Positions 34,858 through 45,051 of a DNA stretch of 64,000 nt are shown here, piece after piece; position 1 is the first letter of the stretch; each line of letters opens with the position of its first letter. The notes under the pieces are model-generated. The model saw only the letters and a list, made by a program, of their open reading frames with translations. It had not been told where the DNA came from and ran no database searches. Made by a program: the position numbers and the translations under genes. Origin of the DNA: Neurospora tetraspora (taxonomy: Eukaryota > Ascomycota > Sordariomycetes > Sordariales > Sordariaceae). The stretch lies in the NCBI RefSeq assembly GCF_033439725.1, contig NW_026944383.1, positions 7,440,001 to 7,504,000 of the forward strand, written 5' to 3'.

Positions 34858-34988
34858 ATTGATGGTTGCGGCGTCTGGGTCGTCTGTGTGTGATGGTGGG
34901 TGCAGCGGCTATGATGTGATAGCAAGCCGAGCCAGCTGAAGATCTCCTATGGCTTGGGGGACCATCACTCTACATTGGATCCGGGCTG

Positions 34989-34994
34989 TATATA
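34989..34994 (-). promoter_or_regulatory. TATA-like box upstream of alpha/beta hydrolase
   Basis: TATATA on the minus strand about 130 bp upstream of the hydrolase ATG, at the right distance for a core promoter. It is called from sequence and position only. Confidence 0.4.
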
Positions 34995-36518
34995 AGGTCG
35001 CAATCGGATATTCGGCCCCGGGCCTTTCTTCACACTCACCCAAGGAGCGGTATGGCCGACCAAAGAAGGAGATGCGCGTCTTTTGGTGAAGATCGCGAGA
35101 TTTGTGCTACAAGATGTTACATTGTAATTAGAAGTCTTGGGGATGGCGGGTTCCACCAACCGACCGACGGCTCGGACGGGAAAGCTAGAATCTTCATGAT
35201 TCAAGCCGCGTCAGTTGCGGAAGATTACATGTTAGGGCTGGGCACGTTCGCCATGACACCCATTTACGTACGCCCGCGCACAAAATGGTAGTGATGGGTA
35301 TTGGCACAGACGAAAAGGGAATGCCAATCCTCGGCTGTGGCAGAGTGGGTGGGAGGGTTCGGTCGAGATACCATAACCCGCGGTCATCGAGATGGTCAGG
35401 GGCAAGATAGGACGGCTTCGATATAACGGTGACTAAGGACTATATGGGTAGGTAACATTCCATCAACTCCCGGGGCATGAAAACGTAATTAACCCGACCA
35501 TTCAAACAGCCCATTTTGACCATGTCTGCGGCAATTGTCTTCTTGGAAGCAGAAGAGCAATTTTAGAAGGAGGGAAGAAGGGGGGATTTGTACTTTTTCA
35601 CCTTCCCAACATGTCGATGTCTGCAGCTGGTGTGGGTGGCTCCGGGTGCGGCGGGTGGGTATCCGGAGCCAACACGATAATCGTGGAATTGCCCGCACAG
35701 GTACATTACCAAAGATTACGTACCTGCATTTCAGCCCATTTTTCATGTGATGATGCGATTGTGAAGGTATCGACACAAAACCACACAATGACACAAGCTT
35801 TTGGGCCGCGCCGACAAGCCACCCGAAAAGGTTCCGTCCCACCCCGGCTCTGTCGGTTTAGCCTACCGGATCGGCCATCGCACCTACTTGTCGGGTAATC
35901 TAGACAGTGCGGCGACGCAGGAGGCAGGGCATTTGCTGCACCAGAGTAGCATCAAATCTCTTCTGGGAAGCACTGTGGGAATGTCCTGTCTTCTAAGCGA
36001 GTTCTTCTAAGCGACCACGACAAGACCTTTGTTTTTTTTTGTCAGGAAGACACCTCCGACGGCCAGTCACAGTCCGTCAGCCTCTCCCCCCCACGACCTT
36101 TCACTACCCTTCATGGCTGGACAATGTCTCGCAGCTTCAAAGACATGCGCATCAACTTGACTTTGCACTACACACCGCATCAACCGCGCCACATCATACC
36201 TAGTTATCTACCACATGATACCACACTACCAGCCATTGGACTTCTTAACAATGTAGGAGATATAGGAGCAAGTGAAAAAGTCTGCTTTCGACTATGGTAC
36301 AGTTGCTTTCTTTTTCCATGCTGGATCAGGAATCAGGATAGGTATTTACCGTCATGGACCACTCACCCACACCTGGCTGGTCTTGACTCTTGACAGTCTT
36401 GATCGCCTTCTCGCCAGGAATAATATCATGGGTGTTCTCCATTCTGCACGCCAATCTTCCTAAGACCTCACGCCGCCTTTCTCCACGAGTCAAGCCCGGC
36501 GGGCCGCGCTGTCAAAAG
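34995..36518. promoter_or_regulatory. Intergenic, divergent: hydrolase (-) and SAT4-type 7TM gene (+)
   Basis: About 1.5 kb of normal composition between divergent starts. Short open frames (35052-35898, 36124-36463) have no recognisable product. The 7TM frame is open back to about 36390 but without a better ATG. No repeat stands out. Confidence 0.4.
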
Positions 36519-38123
36519 ATGATCAGGGTCCCGGGGAACAAGCCCGGCGACAATAGGGCGCACTCCATCGAAACTCCGGCGATCGTCCTCTTAATTGCTA
36601 CTTTCTTTCTGGTTGGTGTGAGGATATGGGCCCGGTTCAAGCAAGCGTCATGGAAGGGTTTGGGATGGGATGACTACACAATTCTGCTATCATGGGTTCG
36701 TTGTTCTTAGCTCTGGACTGGAGAATAGATCGATGGGTGGGCTAGTTTGGTCTGACACCATCAACAGGTCTTTGCTACTGTGGTATCAGCACTCATGATG
36801 GCCTCATGTGCCTATGGCTTCGGTCAGCATATCCGCAACCTCTCGAAGGAGAATAAGCTCATGACTTTGAAGGTATGAAGTCCCCAGTTTGGCACCAAAA
36901 GCCCTCTCACTAACACAGTCCTGCAAACACCCAGCTGTTCTACGTAGCCCAAGCCTTCTACAAAATCACCATCAACCTAACCAAAACCTCCATCCTGCTC
37001 CTCTACCTGCGCATCTTCGTCCAGCGGTGGTTCCGCATAGCATGCTACATCCTCATGGGCATCATCATCGCCTACATGATCGCCACCTTCGGCGCCTCCG
37101 TCTGGCAATGCACGCCCGTCCCTCGCGCCTGGGACAAATCCATCCCTGGAACCTGCGTCGACATCACGGTCAACTGGTACGCCAACGCCGGCTTCAGCAT
37201 CAGCACCGACATCCTCATCCTGGCGCTGCCCATGTACCCGATCTTCATGTCACACCTCCGCAAGACGCAGAAGGTGGCGGTGGTGCTCGTGTTCGCTCTT
37301 GGTTTCTTCACGACGATTACTAGTATTCTAAGGATGCAGACGTTGACTTTTTCGACTAAGACGCCTGATACGACATGTATGTCCCTTGTCCCTCCTTTTC
37401 CAGTTCCCAGCCCTCACCCTCCCCTCCCCTCCCCTCCCTCCCTCCCGGCAAACTATCTAACACCTCCACAAAGACGACCTCGACTCCTCAATCTGGACCA
37501 TCATCGAGCAAAACATGGCCATCATCTGCGCCTGCCTGCCCGTCTGCCGCCTCCCGCTCTCCTACCTCTTCCCCAAATACTTCGCCAGCTCCCGGCGCGA
37601 GCAACGCACCGGTCCCGATGGGGACATTGGCCACCGGGAGATATCTTCCCAATCCGAGCTGCGAAGCTGGCAAGGTCCGCATCAGCACGACGTCGCCATC
37701 GAAGCCGGCGTTGGTCCCGGACCGCATCAGGGCGACTTTGAGATGGACAGGAAATACAACTCCACCATTTTTGCTTCTGGACGTCGCCCGTCAGCGTCGG
37801 GGTCTGTTTCTTCTGATGGTGTGGAGGGAAAGACGTCGACGGATGTGGGCGGCGTGACTGTTTATCAACGGGACAGGGTTTCTACAGAGGATGATAAGAT
37901 GATGATGCAAATTGGGGATGCGAACAGCGAGGATACCATTTTCCATGTGTCGTCTGTGTCGGCGACGAGGTCGAGGTCAAATTCGAGGATGGGGATGGGG
38001 ATGGGGAACAGGGACAGGGATAGAGATAGAGATAGATCATGGGAGAGGGGGATGCAGCCGGCGGGCGGCGGCGGGATTCAGATGACTACGCAGTTTAGTA
38101 TTACTTATGATGATGAGCGGTAG
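36519..38123 (+). CDS. SAT4/PTH11-type fungal seven-transmembrane protein
   Basis: Four exons (36519-36695, 36768-36872, 36935-37376, 37474-38123) give exactly 458 codons, 457 residues. The start is an ATG two codons before VPGNKPGDN. Hydrophobic helices follow in the pattern of the fungal rhodopsin-like (SAT4) domain: IVLLIATFFLVGVRIWAR, GWDDYTILLSW, the second and third helices, the extracellular QCTPVPRAWD...GTC pair of cysteines, ILILALPMYPIF and VVLVFALGFFTTITSI, ending with IICACLPVCRLPLSYLF. The cytoplasmic tail of about 190 residues is hydrophilic with Ser/Asp/Arg-rich runs (NRDRDRDRDRSW). Relatives include PTH11-like candidate receptors. Ligand and signalling role are unknown. There is no CFEM domain at its N-terminus. 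Confidence 0.85.
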
Positions 38124-38795
38124 AGGTAGAGGGCAGTGTTAGCAGGTGTAATGATGGGCCGGCGTGCGACCGGGATGGTTGGACCGGATGGATTAATGGA
38201 TTTGCTTTTCATGGTTCTTTGACGCGTCTATGCTTGCGTGGATTTTCCGTGTGACGTCCTGGAAGGGATAATCAATCGATGAATAATGGAGCAAAATTAA
38301 TCTGGCATTTCTATTGCTGACATGCAGCTGAGAAAGCGTGAGTGTTGGGAGGGGGGCTGACCTCTCCTCGGCTCCACTCCGGCGCCGTTCGGTGGGGCCG
38401 GGACCGGGACGTGCCGCCTGTTCGTCCCGCAATTCGATCCCGCTGTGTGGAGAACGGAGTGTAAATTGTATCCTGGTGACATAGGAAGAAATCGTGCATT
38501 CTTGGTTATATAAAATAAAACCTTCCGCTATGCTAAGTACAAATCAATGCTATTTTCCAGGACCTTGCCCATCCATGTATCCATCCAACTCCTTGTGGTT
38601 CGTGTTCTTCCGAGTATATTTCTGTTGTCGTTTCCTTTCTTGCCTCTGTGATCACCCAACTGAACGCTCAGTAGCCTTATGTCATACCCACAGATCATCC
38701 TCAACCCTTTCGTCGTACTAATGCACAACAATCACCTCGCCGAGCCATCTTCTCTCCCTTGACATTTTCGAAATGGCCAACCATTCAGCACTTGT
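38124..38795. other. Intergenic, convergent 3' sides of 7TM and F-box genes
   Basis: 672 bp between convergent genes. Only short open frames of no recognised type were seen. A G/C-rich patch lies near 38350-38410. Confidence 0.4.
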
Positions 38796-40837
38796 TCACC
38801 CGCTCTTCACCACCGTCCAGACATGTTCTGAACACATCTCATCCTCATAGTCGAATACCCGTAACTCATACTCTCTGCGAAGCCGCGCCAATTCCTGCAT
38901 CGGTGTATAGAGAGGTATCTCGGGCTTCGGAAGGTGAGTGCGAGGCACGCCGCAAACAGGTTCCAGACCAGTGTAAGTGAACCGGATGCCGGCCTTTTTC
39001 ATTTTCCTTTTGACCCTTTCCAACCATTCCCACGGATTAAAACTCGCGTACAGGGGAATCCATTCCCAATTGAACCCTTCCGGTAGATCTGAGGCGGGCA
39101 TGGGAAGAGCGAAAGGCCTGGTGCAGTAGTTGACGTGGATTTGACAGAGCGGAGCCCTCTGTTTCTTCGCGCGTCGGGCGAGAGTGATGAGGAATGCATA
39201 AAGGTCCCTGTCGAGGGGACATGCTCGGTTGCAGATTGGCCAGCGCTCTGGGTCCCGGGGAAAGCAAGGGCAGTGTCGCAGAGAGAACTCGCAGCCGACA
39301 TCCAAGGTGATGCGATACAGACTCGGAGCGAGAAGTCGGTCTACTTCTTGATGTAGCTCCTCCAATGTGCTGGGAGTTATGCTGAATAATGTGCTGGGGG
39401 TTTGGCTGAATATCCTCCGTCCGCAGAAATCCCCGTGGCCGGTAAAGATTGACGCAATGTGGAGGTGCTGCAGACATTGATAGTCCCGAAAATCTGGTAT
39501 GACGCTGTGGTTCAGGTCGAAATGGACCCCGGGAGGTAAGCCAAACCCAGGCGTATACGCCATTGCATAGGCAGATGGTGTCAACGCTAGCCCTATTCGC
39601 AAGCTCTTCAGCGTGGTCTGATGAGGTTCGAGCATGGTATGTAACCTGTCAAGGATAGGACCAGTAATAGGACTATCCATGTCGCTTATGTGGACGTTAT
39701 TCAAGAATAATGACTGAAAACTAAACCGCAGTGTGAAAGCAAAATGCTCAAGTTTGCGTGGCCATTGGATGAGAGACTCAAGGGTTTGGAAAGATCGCCC
39801 GTAGTCGTTCAGGATGAGTGTTGTGAATTGTGCCCTGTGTTTTGGACTCTGTGGCTTGTTAGTAGGGAGTAGTGACAATGGAAGACACAAAGGCCCGAAC
39901 CCGGGGGTGTGGACTTGCCTGCAGCACCTCATCTGCAAATGAGCTCCCAGGTACGGCATCAAGTCCACGTTGTCCAAATGGAGAACGCATGTGGGAGAGA
40001 CACATAACATTCAGTTCTTTGAACTGGACAATAGATCCAACCAGATCATTCCAGACTGGTTGGCAGAGCCATTCGCGGACAAAAGCAAGTCTCAAGCTTT
40101 TCACCCGTGGGTGATAGGTAACAGCATGTTGAAAGAATTTCAGTTGCCATTGAACCAAATCATCGGATCTCCAATCGACACTGGACAGATCGAACAGGCC
40201 GGACGGCGAGGCCAACGTATAATCCAAAGAGCGAACATTGGTGAGCGTGGCTAGCGTATCCTCAGAGTACAATTTTGAAACCACCACCGTCTGGGACGGA
40301 CTTTTGACGTCAATGGTTAGTCACTCATCTGAACAAGCGCTCTTCCCAGTAGGATTCAACTTACGTTACAGGTATTCTCGGGTCGATGCTTAGTGCTCTG
40401 CATCTCTCTGCTATCTTGGGCCGAGATCGACACGTGACTGTGATTTGCGACTGTTCAATGCCCTGTGCTGATAGGTTGGTGATGATATGAAAGTGCTCTT
40501 GTGAAAGCGAGGAGTAGATTGATCCATTTTCCCTTCTGGGTAACAGAATGTAATATTCTGGGAATGATGGGTACGTTTCCCGTGCAGGGAGAGCAGGGCT
40601 AATCAAGCTTACACAATCGTAAGCCAATGGTGACGCGATACGAAGAAAGGTTCGGCAAGTTAGCAACACTCGAAGATAATTGACATAATCCAATCGCAAG
40701 TGGAAATCCGAGTAAGTGCCAAAGTCGATGGGCACGGCGTCTTTGTTCTTCACAGAAGGGTGAGTCCAAGTGCGGCATTCCCCGAGAATAGCTTCTAGAA
40801 GTTCTTCCGGAAGATCAAAGATTGTGAGTGTCGCCAT
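38796..40837 (-). CDS. F-box protein
   Basis: Three exons (40837-40365, 40300-39919, 39848-38796) give exactly 636 codons, 635 residues. The start is the ATG at 40837, giving MATLTIFDLPEELLEAILGE, a typical F-box opening (LPxELL..I), with LLTCRTFLRIASPL as its second half. F-box proteins recruit substrates to SCF ubiquitin ligases through Skp1. The rest of the protein has Leu-rich alternating segments (LRLAFVREWL, LKSLRIGLAL, LQHLHIASIF) that could form a substrate-binding solenoid, but no standard repeat is clear. Intron 2 (39918-39849) has a GC donor (CAG|GCAAGT) with a CTACTAAC branch site and CAG acceptor, a good GC-AG intron. Intron 1 is GT-AG. The target is unknown. Confidence 0.75.
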
Positions 40838-41220
40838 GATGATGAATAGTTGAAGTGTCTCGGGAGGATAGCTAGAGTTCGTGGGTGTCAAAGGAAAAAG
40901 AAATCAAGCTTCTGGCATGGGGACCCGTTCAGTTTTGTAGGACTGGTGGCTGGGGGAAGTCCGCCTTTGCTTCAAGCGGGCCTTCACAGTCCTTGCAGTC
41001 ATCCTCGGTATTAACTTAAGGCCACCAAAAGTAGGGAAGCCCTGCTACACAATGCTTTGCATTAGCACAAGCAGGTTAGATGTGGAAATAATTCCAAAAG
41101 ATGCATACCAAAACTTGGTGCTTATGCGAAGAGATGATAAGAGCATGCAGATAGATGTTGGATGTATTAAGATAAGCAAAGAAGACACCTACCCGTGCAT
41201 TATGGTGAGGCCCGGCGGTT
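40838..41220. promoter_or_regulatory. F-box gene promoter region
   Basis: About 380 bp upstream of the F-box ATG and downstream of the peptidase-propeller gene. No clear core promoter element was recognised; a strong hairpin follows at 41221. Confidence 0.35.
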
Positions 41221-41257
41221 CTCGCAACACCCACTCTCTTGCAATGGGTGTTGCGAG
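41221..41257. repeat. 13-bp perfect inverted repeat (hairpin)
   Basis: CTCGCAACACCCA (41221-41233) and its exact reverse complement (41245-41257) enclose an 11-nt loop. Outside them, TGGTGAG and CTCACCA form a second pair of matching arms a few bases away, so the whole structure spans about 75 bp. It lies 93 bp beyond the stop codon of the peptidase-propeller gene, in its 3' flank, and about 380 bp upstream of the F-box gene start. It could be a 3' UTR stem-loop or a small fold-back element. Confidence 0.8.
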
Positions 41258-41349
41258 GAAAAGGCTCACCACCACTCACGGGTATCCTCACTGGATCCCC
41301 AAAACCAACTCAACTTCATGGCGTGGCTTACCTAGGACAATAAGTTCCT

Positions 41350-43425
41350 TCACTCATGATAATCCGCCAGTATGATCTTTCCGGTGTAATCCTGAAAAGC
41401 CACCGAGTAACTCTTCTTGAGACGAGCAAAGGCTCCAAGCGGGGACCCGGCCATTACGCTCCCTGAACCCGCAACAACCTTTTCACTCCAGCTCCGCCCC
41501 GAACCATCCCTATTAGATCCCACAACCAGCGAGTTGTCGGAGCCTATCCACAAGACGTCCATAGAATCATCGCTTACTGCCACCACTGTCAAACCGCTAT
41601 CCACTCGCCCCGGGTGATCGCTCACCCTTCTTTCCTCCCATTTCTGGTCACGCAGATGTACACTATTAGTCTGTAACCTGTATCTCCCATGTACGTTGCC
41701 CTCTCGATCCATGTAGAACACCCAAATGGTGTCCTTTATCAAGTTCGCAGCATAAATTCGAGTGTGGATGGCAGCGGTGTGGGGATTACCATAGGCGTTC
41801 ATGGCAGAGGCGATCCAAGACCGTCCGTCGTCAGACTTAAATTCCCACGTTGTCAGAACCCCATCGGGGCTGACCCAGAAAACAAACATCCACCGGCCGT
41901 CTGCTGTCGATGCGGCTGTAATGTTGCTTTCCGGGTGTGCGCTTTTGCTAGGTGCAAGCTCGTATTGGTGCCATCCCGTTGGGTCTGATTCGTAGTAGTA
42001 CCAGCCCTTGACAGCACCGTCAGGAGTAATGTACCACATCTCCTGGTGACCCTTCATTCGAGTAACGGCGGCAATTCCACCCTTCGTAGATGCACTGCCA
42101 GGCCCGGCAATTGTATCGCGTTTCCATCCTTGTAGTGTAGTGTAGTTATGATATGAACAATGGACAGCACCATTGGAGTGGATCCAGAAGATATCGGTCT
42201 GCTCGTCGTTACGGCGAACGGCAGCAATGGCTCCTAGAGCAGCACGGTCCTCGCTCGCCTCTATCAGAGAGTACGTACGAGCCCAGCCGTTCCCACCCTC
42301 GTAGTATGTTCGTGAGGCAACTTGTCCCTGAGGCGTAATCCAAAAGGTATCAAAAGTGCTGGGGTTAGGGATCGCGGTGGCAATGACACTGTTTGCGGTG
42401 ATTGAGGCCTTGTCCTGACCAGATCTGCCTATGTCGCTTATGTGCCATTCTTTCCCGATGACTTCGACTTCTGAACCGAGAATGGGCCCAGCTTGATCAA
42501 TGGTACGGATAACCCAAAAGTCATCAGTTGCCTGAAAGTCGCTAACCCAGTGATAAGGCATCCAGAAGTAAGGATGGTCACCTTTGCCCCACGAATTCTT
42601 GCAAAGAATACGCTGCTTGTCGTCATCCCAGGCAACGGCCAAGACAGCATGAGCTTCCTCGATGTTATTCGGTTGGGGTTGATGGGGCTTGCTGAGTGGC
42701 TTGATGGTCGCAAATCCCTTGTTCTCTGGGTTGTCTGGCTTTGCGGATGGGGAGGCATCGGTCTCAAAGGTGGCCCAGTAGTAGTAGAACCCAAAGATGA
42801 CGGGATAGCCCTCATGGAGGCACTGTTTAAGATGAGTCAAGGTCATCAGGCCAACAGCTGTCTTCTGGGCATCGGTGAACATGCCCTCGGTTGCCTCGGT
42901 GTGATCTGGGTCCAACCGGCAATACTCCATGGGCCACCCGTGGGTGCGCTTGGCGTCAATGTAGGCAGCGTCGACGGGCCTGTCATTGCGACCGAGTACT
43001 GTTCCACCCTGGTATCTCCAAGGATCAAAGGCTTCCGAGGCAACGCCCAGGTAGCTGACAGCTCTCATGGCTTCCCGTATGTTTGTGCCCTTGTCCTCCA
43101 CTCTTTGGGGCCACTGTCTCATGCGGCCTTGTTTGTCCATAGCTTGGATGGCGCGGGTGTTGTAGTATATGAAGTGGCGCGAAGGGTCCAGGGACAGTCT
43201 ACCTGGGCTCTTTTTGCCATCGTACCAAAGAGCGGCAGCGGTGGCATTTGCCACACAGGAATTGGTGTCCAGTTGGTCGTAGACAGGAGAACCGGGGTAG
43301 ATCTTGGTAAGGTCGACGGTTCTGAGCTTGTTGGTATCCCAACCTTTCCCGCCATAGTAGTAAGGCTTGTCGTTGGGGTTGAAATTGTCGGGCAGATATC
43401 CAGTATTGCGGGAGCTGGTGGTCAT
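41350..43425 (-). CDS. Papain-like (C1) cysteine peptidase fused to a lectin-type beta-propeller
   Basis: A single exon of about 691 residues. The open frame extends 15 nt upstream only to a TTG, so the ATG at 43425 is taken. No signal peptide is seen, so the protein is probably cytoplasmic or released unconventionally. Residues about 35-310 form a C1-type peptidase domain: YDQLDTNSCVANA with oxyanion Gln (about Q51) and nucleophile Cys (about C57), EEAHAVLAVAWDD with the catalytic His (about H259), and CKNSWG with the catalytic Asn (about N277). All four papain active-site residues are present. From about residue 325 to the end a motif of the form D-x-FWI-xx-xG-xV recurs about seven times at 51-56-residue spacing (FWITPQGQV, FWIHSNGAV, WYITPDGAV, FWVSPDGVL and so on), each with nearby Trp/Tyr. 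This resembles fungal fucose-lectin (AAL-type) beta-propellers. Such a fusion suggests a chimerolectin; its substrate and target are unknown. Confidence 0.82.
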   Translation of the reverse strand: MTTSSRNTGYLPDNFNPNDKPYYYGGKGWDTNKLRTVDLTKIYPGSPVYDQLDTNSCVANATAAALWYDGKKSPGRLSLDPSRHFIYYNTRAIQAMDKQGRMRQWPQRVEDKGTNIREAMRAVSYLGVASEAFDPWRYQGGTVLGRNDRPVDAAYIDAKRTHGWPMEYCRLDPDHTEATEGMFTDAQKTAVGLMTLTHLKQCLHEGYPVIFGFYYYWATFETDASPSAKPDNPENKGFATIKPLSKPHQPQPNNIEEAHAVLAVAWDDDKQRILCKNSWGKGDHPYFWMPYHWVSDFQATDDFWVIRTIDQAGPILGSEVEVIGKEWHISDIGRSGQDKASITANSVIATAIPNPSTFDTFWITPQGQVASRTYYEGGNGWARTYSLIEASEDRAALGAIAAVRRNDEQTDIFWIHSNGAVHCSYHNYTTLQGWKRDTIAGPGSASTKGGIAAVTRMKGHQEMWYITPDGAVKGWYYYESDPTGWHQYELAPSKSAHPESNITAASTADGRWMFVFWVSPDGVLTTWEFKSDDGRSWIASAMNAYGNPHTAAIHTRIYAANLIKDTIWVFYMDREGNVHGRYRLQTNSVHLRDQKWEERRVSDHPGRVDSGLTVVAVSDDSMDVLWIGSDNSLVVGSNRDGSGRSWSEKVVAGSGSVMAGSPLGAFARLKKSYSVAFQDYTGKIILADYHE

Positions 43426-45051
43426 GTTGAAGAGCTTCAAAGGGTGCAGTGTTGAGAGATGATGTAGCGGTTCGCGTGTGCGGTGATGGTGATAAAATTC
43501 TGTGCAGGCTGAGTGAGCTTTGGTAAATCGAGAAGGTAAGTGGTGATTCTTATAGGGATGCGGTCACCAACCATTCTTCTCAATGAACCATCTCTCTTAC
43601 CACCGAAGGCCGTCATTGTCCATGAAAGAGGAAGGCATTGTGAATGATATCTCCCAAAGCAGTCTTTCAGCTGTGTGAAGCTATTGATTATTGAAGTCCA
43701 TGGCGGCTCCGCTAGTGAAATTATTGGTTTCGTGCATTCAGAGGTCAACAGAGGCACAGCTGAATAGCATCACAAGGTGTCGTTGAGCATTGGGTTGGGT
43801 GGTAACGGCGGCCATCCTGACATCTAGAAACCACTTAGTGAACGGTATAGCCGAATGTGGTTGTGGTTGTCTTGGGCTTATGGTCAAGCCGTCGCCGTGA
43901 TTGGTCGATCTGTTGAGCAGCAAGCGATCTAGATTGGTTCGACGAGGAGGTGTGGCTGGCGGGATGTTGTGCAGCTGATGTTGTATGGGGCCACATTGGG
44001 TTGGTTTGGTGTGGTGATGGAGGCATTCAATGAATGGGCAAACGAAGTAACGAACTGAGTGCCCCTGTGTTGTTGATGGCGGCTGAAGGTGCAGGTGCTT
44101 GCAGGAATGGAACAGAATTGTCTCCACGGCACTACAGATCGCATCCAGCAAGTCTCCCGTTAGCTTTCGTAGAAGGAGGGGTGTTGACGCTCTTACCAAT
44201 CTTAGATTCCGTTCCTCCTCAGCAGAAGTATCATGTATGAAGTGCAGGAACGACTCACATCAAGATTGAATTCGGTAGCAAGCTTGGAAGAGCAGGCAGG
44301 CTTGGACTGCAGCGTACCAATTTCAAGGCACCGGCACCGGCAAGCACCCAGATCAAAGTCCAGCGGGGTCGCAACAGAACCTTGGACCACCTGGCACATA
44401 AGGTTCCAGCCCATGCACGCCAACAACTCTCGTACCCGTCTGCCTTGTGCGTGGCCAAGCGGGATGGTGTGCGGGAGCCAGAAAACATTGCTCAGATACG
44501 TGGTACTGGTGGTACAGTTTTCGTAGGCCGCAGCTTGGCTCGGGGTTCGACCCCGACCATGGGCGGCTGAGCTTTTTGACTTTTGTTTTTTGCGAACCTC
44601 GAAGACGGAAAGAGAGAAAGAAAAGTCGGGGGCACAATAATGAGAAAGGTTCCTGCCTTGGGATATCTAGTCTGAAAACGTGAAGGAGTGACCCAAGACA
44701 TTTGCAGTAATTCTTTAGGAGCAGGGACGTTGGTTGTCTGGATGAGGGCCTCAACGAACATGGCAGGAACTACCTGGTCTTGGCTTTGTCTCTTTCTTCG
44801 CCGGAAGGAATGGGCAATAAATTTCGACACTTGTTTTGGTGTTCTCATCGTTCATATTTACCTTTCACACCAGCAGGATTCGATTTACACCACAAATGCC
44901 AGTCGTCATGCAAACAAAGCTGTCAAACCAACATCTGCGCATCTGAAGAAAAGGACTGGGCACATTCTCTCCATCCTCACTCCATCCGCTGTTAAAGTCT
45001 CCGTCGATTCCCACAGCCTAGTTGTATCCAAACTCGATATACCGTACTCGG
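43426..45051. other. Intergenic: peptidase-propeller promoter / orphan-gene 3' side
   Basis: About 1.6 kb. It contains the promoter of the peptidase-propeller gene and the 3' side of the next minus-strand gene. A Pol III B-box-like GGTTCGACCCC occurs near 44545, followed by T runs, but no tRNA can be folded. Open frames on both strands here do not resemble known proteins. Confidence 0.4.

Noticed and set aside
42493-43455. 320-codon open frame on the plus strand
   Set aside because: It is antisense to the peptidase-propeller gene, whose catalytic motifs are complete on the other strand.
44500-44580. Possible tRNA or SINE head: B-box GGTTCGACCCC, an A-box-like TGGTACTGGTGG and following T runs
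   Set aside because: The T arm does not pair with a seven-base loop, and no matching acceptor or anticodon stem exists. It is only a weak Pol III-like signal.
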